Notes: generated by a model not told the origin, from the sequence alone. 64,000 bases of DNA from Myroides marinus (GCF_900109075.1 NZ_FNYS01000006.1:33136-97135); one strand, 5' to 3'; numbered from the stretch's first letter, positions 25,412 to 35,300 are shown. Numbers and translations are program-made.

Positions 25412-26829
25412 TAGAATAGTTTTTTAGGTCCTAAGAAATTAGTCTTAGTCGTTTCTATTAATTCTCCATCTTGATAAATACCAATCTTTAGACTTGTATT
25501 CTCTTGCTGAATATCTTTTGTAGCTATCTCTATAAAAAGTGTTCCTTCTATTAATTCTCCTTTAGGTACTATTAAATTAGGTTTCCCTACTACGTGTAGG
25601 TTAGCATCTATGTCTATCACTTTAATGGTTAGATTAGTTATATCCTCATTCTTTTTGTTTAAGATTTTAAACGTATATACATTTTTTAGACCATTCTCAG
25701 TATGCTCAAAGAGCTGACCAGGTAGGCGTACGATATTCGTCTGTATTTCTGTTCTAAGAAATAAGATACCTGTTAGAATTCCTATAAGTATAAATAGTAC
25801 TGCTGAGTAAGCCTTTAGTCTAGTAGTAAACTCAAAGCGTTTCTTTTGTACTATTTCTTCTTCAGAAGTATAGCGGATAAGCCCTGTAGGCATACCTACA
25901 TTAGCCATCATCGTGTTACAGATATCAATACATGCAGTACACCCCACACACTCTAATTGAGTACCATTTCTGATATCTATTCCAGTAGGACAGACTTGTA
26001 CACACTGTTCACAGTCGATACAATCTCCTTTGCCTGATTCAGAGCGATTCTCTTTCTTGTTAAACTTAGCTCTTCCATTTTCCTTCTCTCCGCGCTTGTA
26101 ATCATAAGCGACAATAATTGATTTATTATCTAGAAGAACTCCTTGTAAACGTCCATAAGGACAAGCTATAATACATACTTGTTCTCTAAACCAAGCAAAG
26201 ATGAAATAGAACACAGCTGTGAATATAAGCAATGCGATTAATGTTGAACTATGTTTAGTCGGGCCTTCAGTGATGTACTTAATTAAGGTGTCACTACTGA
26301 TAAGGTAAGCTAAAAAGATGTTAGCAATAATGAATGAAATTAGAGCGAACACAGCCCACTTAAGCCCCTTTTTTCTTATTTTTTCACTATTCCAAGGTTG
26401 TTTGTCTAAGCGAATTTGTGCTCCTCTATCTCCTTCTATCCAAAATTCTATTTGACGGAATACCATTTCTAAGAAGATAGTCTGTGGACATATCCATCCA
26501 CAGAATATTCTTCCAAAGGCTACCGTAAATAAGGCCACAAAGACAATTCCTACAATCATACACAAGACAAATATATAGAAGTCCTGTGGCCAAAAAGGTT
26601 GACCGAAAATAGAAAACCGCCTATCAAGTACATTAAACAAAAGGAATTGGTTTCCATTTACTTTAATAAAAGGAGCTATAAACAAAAAAGTAAGTAGAGC
26701 ATAAGCTACAAGTTTTCTGTATTTCATGAATTTACCACTAACTTTTTTAGGGTAAATCCATTTGCGTTTTCCTTGTTCATCAATAGTATTAATACTATCT
26801 CTGAAGTTTTCTTGATCTGGCGTTTTCAT
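25411..26829 (-). CDS. ccoG: cbb3 oxidase accessory ferredoxin-type protein CcoG (FixG/RdxA)
   Basis: The 472-residue membrane protein has about five hydrophobic segments. The cytosolic part carries two 4Fe-4S motifs: CIDCEQCVQVCP and CVGCTACIDIC. Additional Cys motifs FCGWICPQT and CIIACPYGRLQG, and a C-terminal Ig-like periplasmic domain, are typical for CcoG. It is thought to reduce copper for oxidase assembly. It lies 18 bases after ccoP. Confidence 0.95.
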   Translation of the reverse strand: MKTPDQENFRDSINTIDEQGKRKWIYPKKVSGKFMKYRKLVAYALLTFLFIAPFIKVNGNQFLLFNVLDRRFSIFGQPFWPQDFYIFVLCMIVGIVFVALFTVAFGRIFCGWICPQTIFLEMVFRQIEFWIEGDRGAQIRLDKQPWNSEKIRKKGLKWAVFALISFIIANIFLAYLISSDTLIKYITEGPTKHSSTLIALLIFTAVFYFIFAWFREQVCIIACPYGRLQGVLLDNKSIIVAYDYKRGEKENGRAKFNKKENRSESGKGDCIDCEQCVQVCPTGIDIRNGTQLECVGCTACIDICNTMMANVGMPTGLIRYTSEEEIVQKKRFEFTTRLKAYSAVLFILIGILTGILFLRTEIQTNIVRLPGQLFEHTENGLKNVYTFKILNKKNEDITNLTIKVIDIDANLHVVGKPNLIVPKGELIEGTLFIEIATKDIQQENTSLKIGIYQDGELIETTKTNFLGPKKLF

Positions 26830-26847
26830 TTTCGTAGTTTATTCTAA

Positions 26848-27708
26848 TTATTGTTGTTCTGTTTCTTGCCAAAGATCGCCTTCAGCAGCCTTTGCCTCAG
26901 CAGGAGTAGAGCCGTGTAGACTCATAACATAACTGGCAACAGCTTGAATCTCAAAAGAAGTTAGTGTTCCTTTCCAGGCAACCATTCCTTTTCCAGGACG
27001 ACCTCCCTCTGTAATGGTGTTGAATATGTTTTTCATACCTCCTCCTAATATCCAATTATCATCTGTAAGGTTTGGTCCAATACCACCACCTCCATCAGCT
27101 CTGTGGCAAGCTGCACAGTTAGTTGTAAAGATTTCTTTTCCTTCGCTTAAAGTTTTTTCATCGGATTGGAATACTGCAGATTCGGCATCGATTAGATCTG
27201 CGTTATTCTTTTTGTATTCTTCAATATGTAATGCTGCTATTTGGTTCTCTTTGTCAAGTTCGTCAAGTTGAGTGTAATCATTAAATACCTGGAATCTTAC
27301 CATATATCCTACAGCAAAGAAGATACAGATGTAGAATAACCATACCCACCATGGAGGTAAAGCATTGTCTAATTCTTTAATACCATCATAATCGTGATCT
27401 AACATTAATTGATCTTCTGCCTCTATAGGTTTAGATTTAGTTAATGTTTGTAAGAGTGATTTTAGCGTTATCGGAGTATTGTCAAAATGTCCTTCAGGAG
27501 ATAGACTCTTTAATAATTTAATTGCTTTCCATACTGTTTCTATCGCTATTAAAACAACAAGTAGTACAATTAAGAATAAAGCATATAAGAGATTCTCTTG
27601 AAAAGCAAAAGATTTGTCCTTTGTGTCTATAAAGCTTTCCATAATATATACTACAGCAGAGAATGCGATAGTAATACGTATGTAAGCTGATATTGATAAA
27701 TTATTCAT
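26848..27708 (-). CDS. ccoP: cbb3 cytochrome oxidase subunit CcoP, mono-haem type
   Basis: The 286-residue c-type cytochrome subunit has two N-terminal membrane segments and then the conserved PPWWVWLFYICI helix. A single haem c site, CAACH, follows; most proteobacterial CcoP have two. The mono-haem form is usual in Bacteroidota. The sixth ligand Met is probably in GKGMVAWKG. It receives electrons from soluble or membrane cytochrome c and passes them to the CcoNO core. Confidence 0.93.
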   Translation of the reverse strand: MNNLSISAYIRITIAFSAVVYIMESFIDTKDKSFAFQENLLYALFLIVLLVVLIAIETVWKAIKLLKSLSPEGHFDNTPITLKSLLQTLTKSKPIEAEDQLMLDHDYDGIKELDNALPPWWVWLFYICIFFAVGYMVRFQVFNDYTQLDELDKENQIAALHIEEYKKNNADLIDAESAVFQSDEKTLSEGKEIFTTNCAACHRADGGGGIGPNLTDDNWILGGGMKNIFNTITEGGRPGKGMVAWKGTLTSFEIQAVASYVMSLHGSTPAEAKAAEGDLWQETEQQ

Positions 27709-27710
27709 AG

Positions 27711-27893
27711 TTATAATCGGTTATCTTCTTCTTTAAAGGGAAGTTCACTAAGTTTAGTAATATCTTTTTTAGAATAGGTAAATACCCAAACTAGTAGTAA
27801 GACAAAAAAGAGAAAGAAAATTCCAAAGGATATTAAGGGAAAGATAGCAATGCCGTCTATCGTAGTTAAGTTTTCTTTTATGAATTTTAGCAT
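27711..27893 (-). CDS. ccoQ: CcoQ/FixQ-type small subunit
   Basis: The 60-residue peptide has one strongly hydrophobic helix (AIFPLISFGIFFLFFVLLLV) and a short charged C-terminus. It sits between ccoNO and ccoP, 2 bases before ccoP, the normal place of the oxidase-stabilising subunit CcoQ. The position and layout support the call more than sequence similarity does. Confidence 0.8.
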   Translation of the reverse strand: MLKFIKENLTTIDGIAIFPLISFGIFFLFFVLLLVWVFTYSKKDITKLSELPFKEEDNRL

Positions 27894-27909
27894 GATAATA
27901 CAGTCTTTC

Positions 27910-30102
27910 TTATTGTTGTTTTACTTCTTTTGATACAATCTTGATATCAGTACCTAATCGCTGCATATAAGCAATTAAAGCAGTAATTTCACGCTCGTGC
28001 ATTGGAACGAATTGTACTCCTTGCTCTTGAGCTTGTTTTTTGCTTGCCTTATATGCCTTGACAAAGTCTGGGTCTGAATGAAGATTCTGCTCTACTTGTT
28101 TAGCTTGAGCTTTTAAACTTTCTAAGGCAGTTGCTATTTCTTGTTCAGAGTATGGTACTCCGAGTTGTACTAAAGCCTTCATCTTATCTTGTAAGTCCCC
28201 AGTGTTCATAGCTTTATTATCAAACAGCCATGGGTAAGCAGGCATAATCGATCCAGGCGATGTACTTCTTGGATTATAGAAGTGATTAAAATGCCAGTTA
28301 TCGGAGTATTTGCCCCCTACACGAATAAGGTCAGGACCTGTACGTTTAGATCCCCATAAGAATGGATGATCATATACATATTCTCCAGATTTAGAGAACT
28401 CCCCATAGCGTTCTACTTCAGATCTAAATGGACGTACCATCTGGGAGTGACAGTTAACGCATCCTTCTCTGATATATAAGTCTCTACCTTCTAGTTCAAG
28501 AGGTGTATAGGGCTTTACAGTCGTGATAGTTGGTACATTAGATTTAACTACTAGAGTAGGTACTATCTGAACTATTCCCCCTATAGAAATAGCTACTGTA
28601 GATAAAATAGTTAGTTGTATAGGTTTACGTTCTATCCATGAATGCCATTTCTCTCCGATGATTCTATTTTTACTGATGCGAACTAGTGCTGGTGCTTCAG
28701 CCATATCGTCTTTAATAGTATTTCCTTTGCGTATAGTCTGTATTAAGTTATAAATACAGATGATAGTTCCCAGTAAGTATAATGTTCCACCTATAGCACG
28801 CATAGCATACATAGGCATGATTTGAGTTACTGTTTCTAAAAAGTTACCATACATTAATGTTCCGTCTGGTTTAAACTCTTTCCACATACTTGCTTGTAAG
28901 AAACCGGCTACATACATAGGAACAGTATATAGTATAATACCTAATGTAGCTACCCAAAAGTGCATATTCGCTAAAGAGATTGAGTATAGATTAGTTCGCG
29001 TTAACTTAGGAACTAACCAATAGAACATACCGAAAATGATAAAACCATTCCACGCTAATCCTCCAACGTGTACGTGTGCTACTATCCAATCCGTATAGTG
29101 TGCGATAGCATTTACGTTTTTAAGTGATAACATTGGCCCTTCGAAGGTAACCATTGCATATCCCGTTAGGGCTACAACAAAGAATTTTAAGACAGGATCT
29201 ACTCTTACCTTATCCCATACACCTCTTAGTGTAAGTAATCCATTAATCATACCTCCCCATGATGGAGCTAATAACATCACAGAAAATGCAGTACCTAAGT
29301 TCTGTGCCCATTCAGGTAGTGATGTATATAATAGGTGGTGAGGACCAGCCCAGATATAAATAAAGATCAGTGACCAGAAGTGAATAATAGATAATCGGTA
29401 TGAATAGACAGGTCTATTAGCGGCCTTAGGTACATAGTAATACATAAGCCCCAAAATAGGAGTGGTTAAGAAAAAAGCTACTGCATTATGCCCATACCAC
29501 CATTGTACTAATGCATCTTGTACTCCAGCATATACAGAGTAACTTTTAAAGAAAGTAACTGGTATAGATAAGTTATTAAAGATATGTAGTACAGCGATAG
29601 TCACAAAGGTAGCGATGTAAAACCAGATTGCTACATATAGGTGACGCTCACGTCTTTTGATCATAGTCATGGTCATATTAATACCAAAGACTACCCATAT
29701 TATAGCCATTAGTACATCTAGAGGCCATTCATATTCAGCATATTCTTTAGTAGAAGTATATCCCATAGGTAGGGTATATACAGACCATAGTATTAAGGCT
29801 TGCCATCCCCAGAAGTTAATCTTGCTTAATAGGTCACTATACATCCGAGCTTTTAGAAGTCGCTGTAATGAATAGTAAACACCAGCAAATACACCATTAC
29901 CTACAAAGGCAAAGATCATTGTGTTGGTATGTAGTGGTCTTAGCCTTCCGAAACTCAGCCAAGCTATTCCATCTGTTAAAGTTGGGAATAAATAAAGTGA
30001 TGCCAATAATAAGCCGACACACATTCCTACTATTCCCCAGAAGAGTGTGGCGTAAATAAAGTTTCTAACGACCTTGTTGTCGTAGTAAAACTGTTCTTTC
30101 AT
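27910..30102 (-). CDS. ccoNO: cbb3 cytochrome oxidase, fused subunits I and II (CcoNO)
   Basis: The 730-residue protein joins the haem-copper catalytic subunit CcoN (about residues 1-480, some 12 membrane helices) to the mono-haem subunit CcoO (about 500-730). CcoN features include HNAVAFFLTTPILG and HTDWIVAHVHVGG, which supply haem and CuB ligands. CcoO has the haem c site CVNCHSQM. The fusion is common in Bacteroidota. The enzyme reduces oxygen to water with high affinity in microaerobic conditions. Its ATG overlaps the ccoS stop in an ATGA arrangement. Confidence 0.95.
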   Translation of the reverse strand: MKEQFYYDNKVVRNFIYATLFWGIVGMCVGLLLASLYLFPTLTDGIAWLSFGRLRPLHTNTMIFAFVGNGVFAGVYYSLQRLLKARMYSDLLSKINFWGWQALILWSVYTLPMGYTSTKEYAEYEWPLDVLMAIIWVVFGINMTMTMIKRRERHLYVAIWFYIATFVTIAVLHIFNNLSIPVTFFKSYSVYAGVQDALVQWWYGHNAVAFFLTTPILGLMYYYVPKAANRPVYSYRLSIIHFWSLIFIYIWAGPHHLLYTSLPEWAQNLGTAFSVMLLAPSWGGMINGLLTLRGVWDKVRVDPVLKFFVVALTGYAMVTFEGPMLSLKNVNAIAHYTDWIVAHVHVGGLAWNGFIIFGMFYWLVPKLTRTNLYSISLANMHFWVATLGIILYTVPMYVAGFLQASMWKEFKPDGTLMYGNFLETVTQIMPMYAMRAIGGTLYLLGTIICIYNLIQTIRKGNTIKDDMAEAPALVRISKNRIIGEKWHSWIERKPIQLTILSTVAISIGGIVQIVPTLVVKSNVPTITTVKPYTPLELEGRDLYIREGCVNCHSQMVRPFRSEVERYGEFSKSGEYVYDHPFLWGSKRTGPDLIRVGGKYSDNWHFNHFYNPRSTSPGSIMPAYPWLFDNKAMNTGDLQDKMKALVQLGVPYSEQEIATALESLKAQAKQVEQNLHSDPDFVKAYKASKKQAQEQGVQFVPMHEREITALIAYMQRLGTDIKIVSKEVKQQ

Positions 30103-30257
30103 TTTGTCTTGTTTTTTATAGTTACGTCTTGTAGAATTCTCATCGCTGGTGTTTGCATATCGCTAAACTGTCCACTTTTGCATGCCCTTATAAAAATTAG
30201 TAGGAAGGTTATCGCTACTATTATACTGAGTGGAATCAGAAGGAAAAGGATACTCAT
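30099..30257 (-). CDS. ccoS: cbb3 oxidase maturation protein CcoS
   Basis: A 52-codon gene lies in the gap between ccoI and ccoNO. It encodes one membrane helix (ILFLLIPLSIIVAITFLLIF) followed by the CcoS motif RACKSGQFSDMQTPAMRILQD. CcoS is needed for cofactor insertion into cbb3 oxidase. Its TGA overlaps the ccoNO start codon by 4 bases, and its ATG lies 7 bases after the ccoI stop. It is too short for many gene callers, so it may be missing elsewhere. Confidence 0.93.
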   Translation of the reverse strand: MSILFLLIPLSIIVAITFLLIFIRACKSGQFSDMQTPAMRILQDVTIKNKTK

Positions 30258-30264
30258 AGTTTTA

Positions 30265-32640
30265 TTAATTATTTATCGGAATTAGTACTTTATTCTGGAG
30301 TTTACTAGTTTTTATTTTGGTGAATACTAGTACACTAATAGAGCTTATAGGCATTAGAATAGCAGAAAAAAGAGGAGTGATTAACCCCATTACAGCTAAT
30401 GAAATACCTATGGTGTTATAAGTAAGAGATATAGCCCATGCTTGTTTCACTATTTTTACACAGCCTTTACTAAAGTTGATATAGAGGGGCAAATGCTTTA
30501 ACTTGTTAGCCAATAGGATTACATCACATGCCGGAGAGAAGTTATTAGTGTCTTCTGTCACAGATATTCCTACATGACTTTGTTTTAAAGCTCCTGCATC
30601 ATTTAATCCATCACCTAACATTACTACTTTGTTTCCCTCTCGTTGTATCTGTTGTATGTAGCTCAGTTTTCCTGTAGGTGACTGATTAAAGTGTAGTTCT
30701 GCTGGCCCTTTTAGATAAAGCTCTAATTCTTGCTTTTGCCCTGTATTATCTCCTGAGAGTATATGTAGGTTAAATTTGTTTTTTAAGTTTTGAAACATGG
30801 TATCTATTCCTATTCTAAAGTTGGTATAGAATACATATTTGCCATAGTACTCTTGATCAATAGAAATATGAGTTTGCGTCTGTTCTGTTTCTGGTTGACC
30901 TAAAAAAGAAGCAGAACCTATCTTATAAACATGCTTATCTATTACGGCTATTATTCCTTGTCCAGTAACTTCTTTAAAATTTTGTACTTGTTTTTTAGAT
31001 TCTAAAGTGTTGTTGTTTTGAACTATTATTTTGCTTAGAGGATGATTGGAACTCCTTAGTATAGTTGTCAGTTGTTCTAATTCACTACTAGAGAACTCTT
31101 TTCCATGATAACTCACTTGTGTTTTGTCGTTAGAAGTAAGAGTACCTGTCTTGTCAAATACTAAAGTATCTACCTGACTAATTTGTTCTATCACATTAGG
31201 ATTAGCTAGATAGAACTGATAGTTACTTAAGATACGAGTTCCAAAACCATAGGTAAAAGGAATGGAAAGAGCTAAGGCACATGGGCAGGCTATAACTAAG
31301 ATAGAGGTCAGTACATGAAAAGCCTTAGTAGAATCTCTAACCATCCAAAATACAAATGCAAACAACGCAATGAATAGTACGGAAGTAGTAAAATACTTCG
31401 CTAATACTTTACTTTTATCACTTAATAAGTTTTCTTTTTCTATAGAGGTATTATTCCATAATTGGGTTAAATAACTCTGGTTAACGCTACTAATTAGGGT
31501 GATGCTTATATTAGCCCCAATTAGTTTGGCTCCTGCGAGTACTTTCTCATTTTCATTTATTAATACAGGTAATGATTCTCCAGTGATAAAACTGTAGTCC
31601 ACATATATAGAACCATGACGAGCTATCGCATCAGCTGGAATAATCTCATTATTTCTAATCAATAGGTTATCACCAGGAACCAGTTCTGCAAGAGCAGTAT
31701 TGATATATTGATTATCCACTATCTTAGTGACAGATATAGGGAAGTAATCTTTATAATCTCTGTCATATTGAAGATTAGTATATACTTTGCTTTGTGCGTA
31801 TTTACCAATCAGTAGAAAGAAAATAAGCCCACATACACTATCAAAATAGCCAGAACCTAATCCAAACAACACATCAAAAGAACTCCTTAGATAAATGACA
31901 GAGATCCCTAATGAGATAGGAACATCCATATTAATAGACCTCTGTGCTAGGGCAGATAAAGCACTTTTAAAGTAACCTTGTGCCGCTCCTATAATAGCTA
32001 CAGTAGTCAATAGCATATTCAGTATTCTAAATAAGTTTTTGTTCTGTTGTAACCACAATTCTCCAGTATCAAAATATTCTGGTAGAGATAACATCATCAC
32101 ATTGCCAAAACAGAACCCTGCAATACCTAAACGAGTAATTAAGGGTTTTAGAGGATCTTTTGTTTGCTGTTTAGGTTGATAGGTAGTATCTACTAAATAT
32201 CCTAGCTCTCCTAATAGAGTGATTAGACTATGTATTTTGTAATCTGTATCTAAAACTACTTCTAAAGTTTTGTTTTTAATATTAACAAGGCTATTGATTA
32301 TACCTGCATTTATCAGATGCAGTCTTTCTAATAAGTATAGATCGCCTTGATCATCTAAATTTTTTATCAGTACTATTAAAGAGTAATCTGTATTAGTCTG
32401 AGTAATAATTAGATTCTCAAATAAACTATTCGCTAAGATCTGTTGGTTAGTTTCAGACAACTTAGGTTTGTTCTTATTAGTCTTACCGATGCTATAGTAT
32501 TCTAGTAAGTTGACTCTTTTGATATTGGTATAAGCTAAACTACAAGGAACACCACAGAATGGAGATGAGTCTTGTTGCTCTAAAACGCCTTGACAATGCT
32601 GACAAAGTGTATTGTTTTTTTGCTCTGTAATTGTACTCAT
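30265..32640 (-). CDS. ccoI: copper-type P1B ATPase CcoI (cbb3 oxidase maturation)
   Basis: The 791-residue heavy-metal ATPase has an N-terminal Cys cluster (CQHCQG ... CGVPC) and an HMA-like but Cys-poor domain. It then has eight membrane helices with the ion-binding CPC motif in IACPCALALSIP, the phosphorylation site DKTGTLTSND, and the hinge GDGLNDAGALKQ. CcoI exports copper for the assembly of cbb3 oxidase. It is the first gene of the operon, and its upstream region faces the AraC gene. The GDGLNDAG hinge and the T-G-E-S loop (TGESLPV) are intact, so the pump should be active. Confidence 0.95.
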   Translation of the reverse strand: MSTITEQKNNTLCQHCQGVLEQQDSSPFCGVPCSLAYTNIKRVNLLEYYSIGKTNKNKPKLSETNQQILANSLFENLIITQTNTDYSLIVLIKNLDDQGDLYLLERLHLINAGIINSLVNIKNKTLEVVLDTDYKIHSLITLLGELGYLVDTTYQPKQQTKDPLKPLITRLGIAGFCFGNVMMLSLPEYFDTGELWLQQNKNLFRILNMLLTTVAIIGAAQGYFKSALSALAQRSINMDVPISLGISVIYLRSSFDVLFGLGSGYFDSVCGLIFFLLIGKYAQSKVYTNLQYDRDYKDYFPISVTKIVDNQYINTALAELVPGDNLLIRNNEIIPADAIARHGSIYVDYSFITGESLPVLINENEKVLAGAKLIGANISITLISSVNQSYLTQLWNNTSIEKENLLSDKSKVLAKYFTTSVLFIALFAFVFWMVRDSTKAFHVLTSILVIACPCALALSIPFTYGFGTRILSNYQFYLANPNVIEQISQVDTLVFDKTGTLTSNDKTQVSYHGKEFSSSELEQLTTILRSSNHPLSKIIVQNNNTLESKKQVQNFKEVTGQGIIAVIDKHVYKIGSASFLGQPETEQTQTHISIDQEYYGKYVFYTNFRIGIDTMFQNLKNKFNLHILSGDNTGQKQELELYLKGPAELHFNQSPTGKLSYIQQIQREGNKVVMLGDGLNDAGALKQSHVGISVTEDTNNFSPACDVILLANKLKHLPLYINFSKGCVKIVKQAWAISLTYNTIGISLAVMGLITPLFSAILMPISSISVLVFTKIKTSKLQNKVLIPINN

Positions 32641-32662
32641 AGTTTACTGCTTTATTTGAATA

Positions 32663-32733
32663 CAAATGTCCCTAAAATAGCTTAAATGAAAAGATATACT
32701 TACTCGCTATAAAAGGTATATTAGGGACATTGT
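32663..32733. promoter_or_regulatory. candidate operator: inverted TAGGGACAT motifs between ccoI and araC
   Basis: CAAATGTCCCTAAA at 32663-32676 and ATTAGGGACATTGT at 32720-32733 are near-perfect reverse complements. They flank a 43-base AT-rich stretch that should hold the ccoI promoter. A third copy (AATAGGGACATG, 36315-36326) lies upstream of hmuS. This arrangement suits a shared regulator, perhaps the AraC protein encoded next door, but no binding evidence exists. Confidence 0.45.
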
Positions 32734-32854
32734 TTGTTTTAAATGCCTTATTTTTGTTAATATAAATGTAAAATAAGGTTCATTTGTCTTTTTGCTACAT
32801 ATCTTTGAGAAATAGGATGTAATGTCTTTTTAATACCATTTAAGGGTCTTTTTT

Positions 32855-33733
32855 ATGAGTGAGATAAAAGTATTAGAGATTAAGCAGTTTAAAGAGGAAT
32901 CTATCAATCCAATGTTTTACGTAAATGAGTTTCGCACTCATTTTAGTACCAGTAAATTACATATTGATATACCGCATAAACACAATTTTTATGTAACAGT
33001 TCTATTCACAGAGGGAAGTGGAGTACATGAGATAGATTTTTTAACCTATGAGGTTAGACCAGGTGCTTTGTTTTTCTTATCGCCAGGACAGACACATAGT
33101 TGGAAATTATCTGATGATATTAATGGGTATATCATCTTCCACACTAAAGAATTTTTTGATATACATCTGATTAATAATTTGCTAAAGGGCTTTAACTTTT
33201 TTAATGTGCTTAATCAGTCTTGTGTGTTTTATTGTGATGAGTCTTTACAGGCTAAATGGTCTAATCTATGTGATCAACTAATAGAAGAACACCACAATAG
33301 AGAGTTTATGCGAAATGAGTATCTATTGTCATTAACTACTATGTTTTATATACAAGTGCATAGAGAAATGATAAAGAGAAATCAAGCAGGTAATCAAGGA
33401 ACTATTAAGTATAATGTTCACTATCAAAAGTTTGAAGAGTTGGTTGAAGAATATTATATGAAGGAGAAATCACCATTATATTATGCAGATAAACTTAATA
33501 TTACGCCTAAACATCTAAATAGAATCGTTAGAACAATGGTTAATAAGTCAACAGGAGAGATTATTACAGATCGTGTTATCCTTGAAGCAAAGAGGATGTT
33601 TATGTATTCTAAGCAAAGCTTTAGTGAAATCGCTTATGTATTAGGTTATGAAGATTATTCATATTTTTTGAAAGTGTTTAAAAGTAAAGAGAATACAACT
33701 CCAACCGATTTTATGAAGCGTTATGGATTATAA
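32855..33733 (+). CDS. AraC-family transcriptional regulator
   Basis: The 292-residue regulator has an N-terminal cupin-type sensory domain (HIDIPHKHNFYVTVLF, GALFFLSPGQTHSW) and a C-terminal double helix-turn-helix domain (LYYADKLNITPKHLNRIV and FSEIAYVLGYEDYSYF). The ligand is unknown. It is divergent from the cco operon and lies near the convergent speA-hmuS operon. A TATCTTTG box at 32800-32807 is a possible -7 element. Confidence 0.9.
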   Translation: MSEIKVLEIKQFKEESINPMFYVNEFRTHFSTSKLHIDIPHKHNFYVTVLFTEGSGVHEIDFLTYEVRPGALFFLSPGQTHSWKLSDDINGYIIFHTKEFFDIHLINNLLKGFNFFNVLNQSCVFYCDESLQAKWSNLCDQLIEEHHNREFMRNEYLLSLTTMFYIQVHREMIKRNQAGNQGTIKYNVHYQKFEELVEEYYMKEKSPLYYADKLNITPKHLNRIVRTMVNKSTGEIITDRVILEAKRMFMYSKQSFSEIAYVLGYEDYSYFLKVFKSKENTTPTDFMKRYGL

Positions 33734-33741
33734 TAGAGTAT

Positions 33742-33872
33742 AAATTAGCCAAGATTACACCTTATTCAATGTATAAATGAAGTAGCATAGGTGGTAAGCT
33801 ATGCTGTGAATGAACTATGGTAATAAAAAATGTAATAGCAATGAACGAATAGAGTGTATCTATGGCTAATTT
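33742..33872. repeat. 131-bp segment with imperfect terminal inverted repeats
   Basis: AAATTAGCCAagATtACAC at 33742-33760 and GTGTAtctaTGGCTAATTT at 33854-33872 are terminal inverted repeats; the outer 10 bases match perfectly. Inside is a 7-bp hairpin, AGCATAG (33784-33790) with CTATGCT (33799-33805). It fills most of the gap between the araC and speA genes, which converge here. It could be a small non-autonomous element or a structured bidirectional transcript end; no T run follows the arms. Confidence 0.5.
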
Positions 33873-33905
33873 GATGGTTAGAGATTGTATCCTCTTATAT
33901 GGTAT

Positions 33906-35300
33906 TTAGTACCCTAATAGGTCTAAAGCTTCTTTGTAATTTTGCTCTTGACTAAATACAGATGTTTGTATGTGATTATTCTCATCTTCTTTAATCAAGA
34001 TATGTTTTACACGAGGTATCAGGCAATGTTGTATTCCTCCATAGCCTCCTAAGGTTTCCTGATATGCTCCTGTGTGAAAGAATCCTATGTACAAAGGATT
34101 TTGCTCAGAATACTTAGGTAAGTATATAGCGTTTTGTTCTTGTTTAGCATTGTAAAAATCGTCACTATCACAGGTAAGTCCACCAAGCTGTACCTTTTCG
34201 TAATTCTTATTCCATCTATTAATAGCTAATAAGATAAACTTCTTATTTATCGCCCACGAATCTGGTAGGGAAGTAATAAATGAAGAGTTAATCATATTCC
34301 AGTTTTCCCTGTCATTTTGCTTTTTCTGACTTAGTATCTTATAGATAATACCTGAGCTTTCACCTACAGTGTATGAACCAAACTCAGTATAAATATTAGG
34401 TACAGCTACATCTGATTCTTCACATAGCAATTTGATTTGGTGAAGAATTTCATAAATCATATACTCGTAATCAAAGTCAAAGTCTAATGAATTCTGTATA
34501 GGCATCCCACCTCCGATATTTAGGCTATCTAGGGTAGGGCATACTTTTTTGACTTCTACATATACTTTAATACACTTTAGTAACTCATTCCAATAATAAG
34601 CTCTGTCTCGTATTCCGGAACCAATAAAGAAGTGTAACATTTTAAGCGTAATTCTATCTTGCCGGGCTAAGTGCTTTTTGTAGAACGTTGGTATATCTTT
34701 ATACCCTATACCTAACCTTGAAGTATAGAATTTAAACTTAGGCTCTTCTTCTGTAGCGATGCGTATTCCGATAGAGAAATCTTTATCTATAGCTGATTGT
34801 AACAAGGCTAATTCATCCATATTGTCCAAAACAGGTAAGGTATTAGAATGCCCTGAATTGATCAAAGATGCAATACTCTGTATATAATCTTTCGGTTTAT
34901 AACCATTACATAGAACTAATGTATCTGAAGTAACCTTACCTTTTTGGATAAGATTCTTGACTATATCGATATCAAATGAGGATGAGGTTTCTATATTGAC
35001 CTTATTCTTTAATACCTCGTCTAGGATATAACTAAAATGCGAGCTTTTAGTACAATAACAAAACTGATATGTTCCCTTATAGTCTAATAAATCAATAGCT
35101 TTAGTAAATAGGTCTTTCACTTTATTGATGTTTTGCGATATCTTAGGAAGATATGTAAACTTAAGGGGGGTACCATAAGTTTGGGCCAGTTCTAATAAAT
35201 CAACCTTGTGAAATAATAAGGTGTTTTTATCAGTTAGTTCAAACCCTGCTTGTGGAAACTCGTAGTTTTGTTCAATGTGATTTTTGTAAGAATAATTCAT
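33906..35300 (-). CDS. speA: arginine decarboxylase (SpeA-like, PLP-dependent)
   Basis: The 464-residue protein is of the alanine-racemase-fold decarboxylase type and matches the flavobacterial SpeA form, shorter than E. coli SpeA. The PLP lysine is probably in YCTKSSH. Other blocks are ETSSSFDIDIV, SLNIGGGMPI, FTEFGSYTVGES and GGLTCDSDD, the last holding the Cys-Asp of the active site. It converts arginine to agmatine in polyamine synthesis. Agmatinase or agmatine deiminase is not in the window. It follows hmuS by 10 bases and is probably co-transcribed with it. Confidence 0.88.
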   Translation of the reverse strand: MNYSYKNHIEQNYEFPQAGFELTDKNTLLFHKVDLLELAQTYGTPLKFTYLPKISQNINKVKDLFTKAIDLLDYKGTYQFCYCTKSSHFSYILDEVLKNKVNIETSSSFDIDIVKNLIQKGKVTSDTLVLCNGYKPKDYIQSIASLINSGHSNTLPVLDNMDELALLQSAIDKDFSIGIRIATEEEPKFKFYTSRLGIGYKDIPTFYKKHLARQDRITLKMLHFFIGSGIRDRAYYWNELLKCIKVYVEVKKVCPTLDSLNIGGGMPIQNSLDFDFDYEYMIYEILHQIKLLCEESDVAVPNIYTEFGSYTVGESSGIIYKILSQKKQNDRENWNMINSSFITSLPDSWAINKKFILLAINRWNKNYEKVQLGGLTCDSDDFYNAKQEQNAIYLPKYSEQNPLYIGFFHTGAYQETLGGYGGIQHCLIPRVKHILIKEDENNHIQTSVFSQEQNYKEALDLLGY

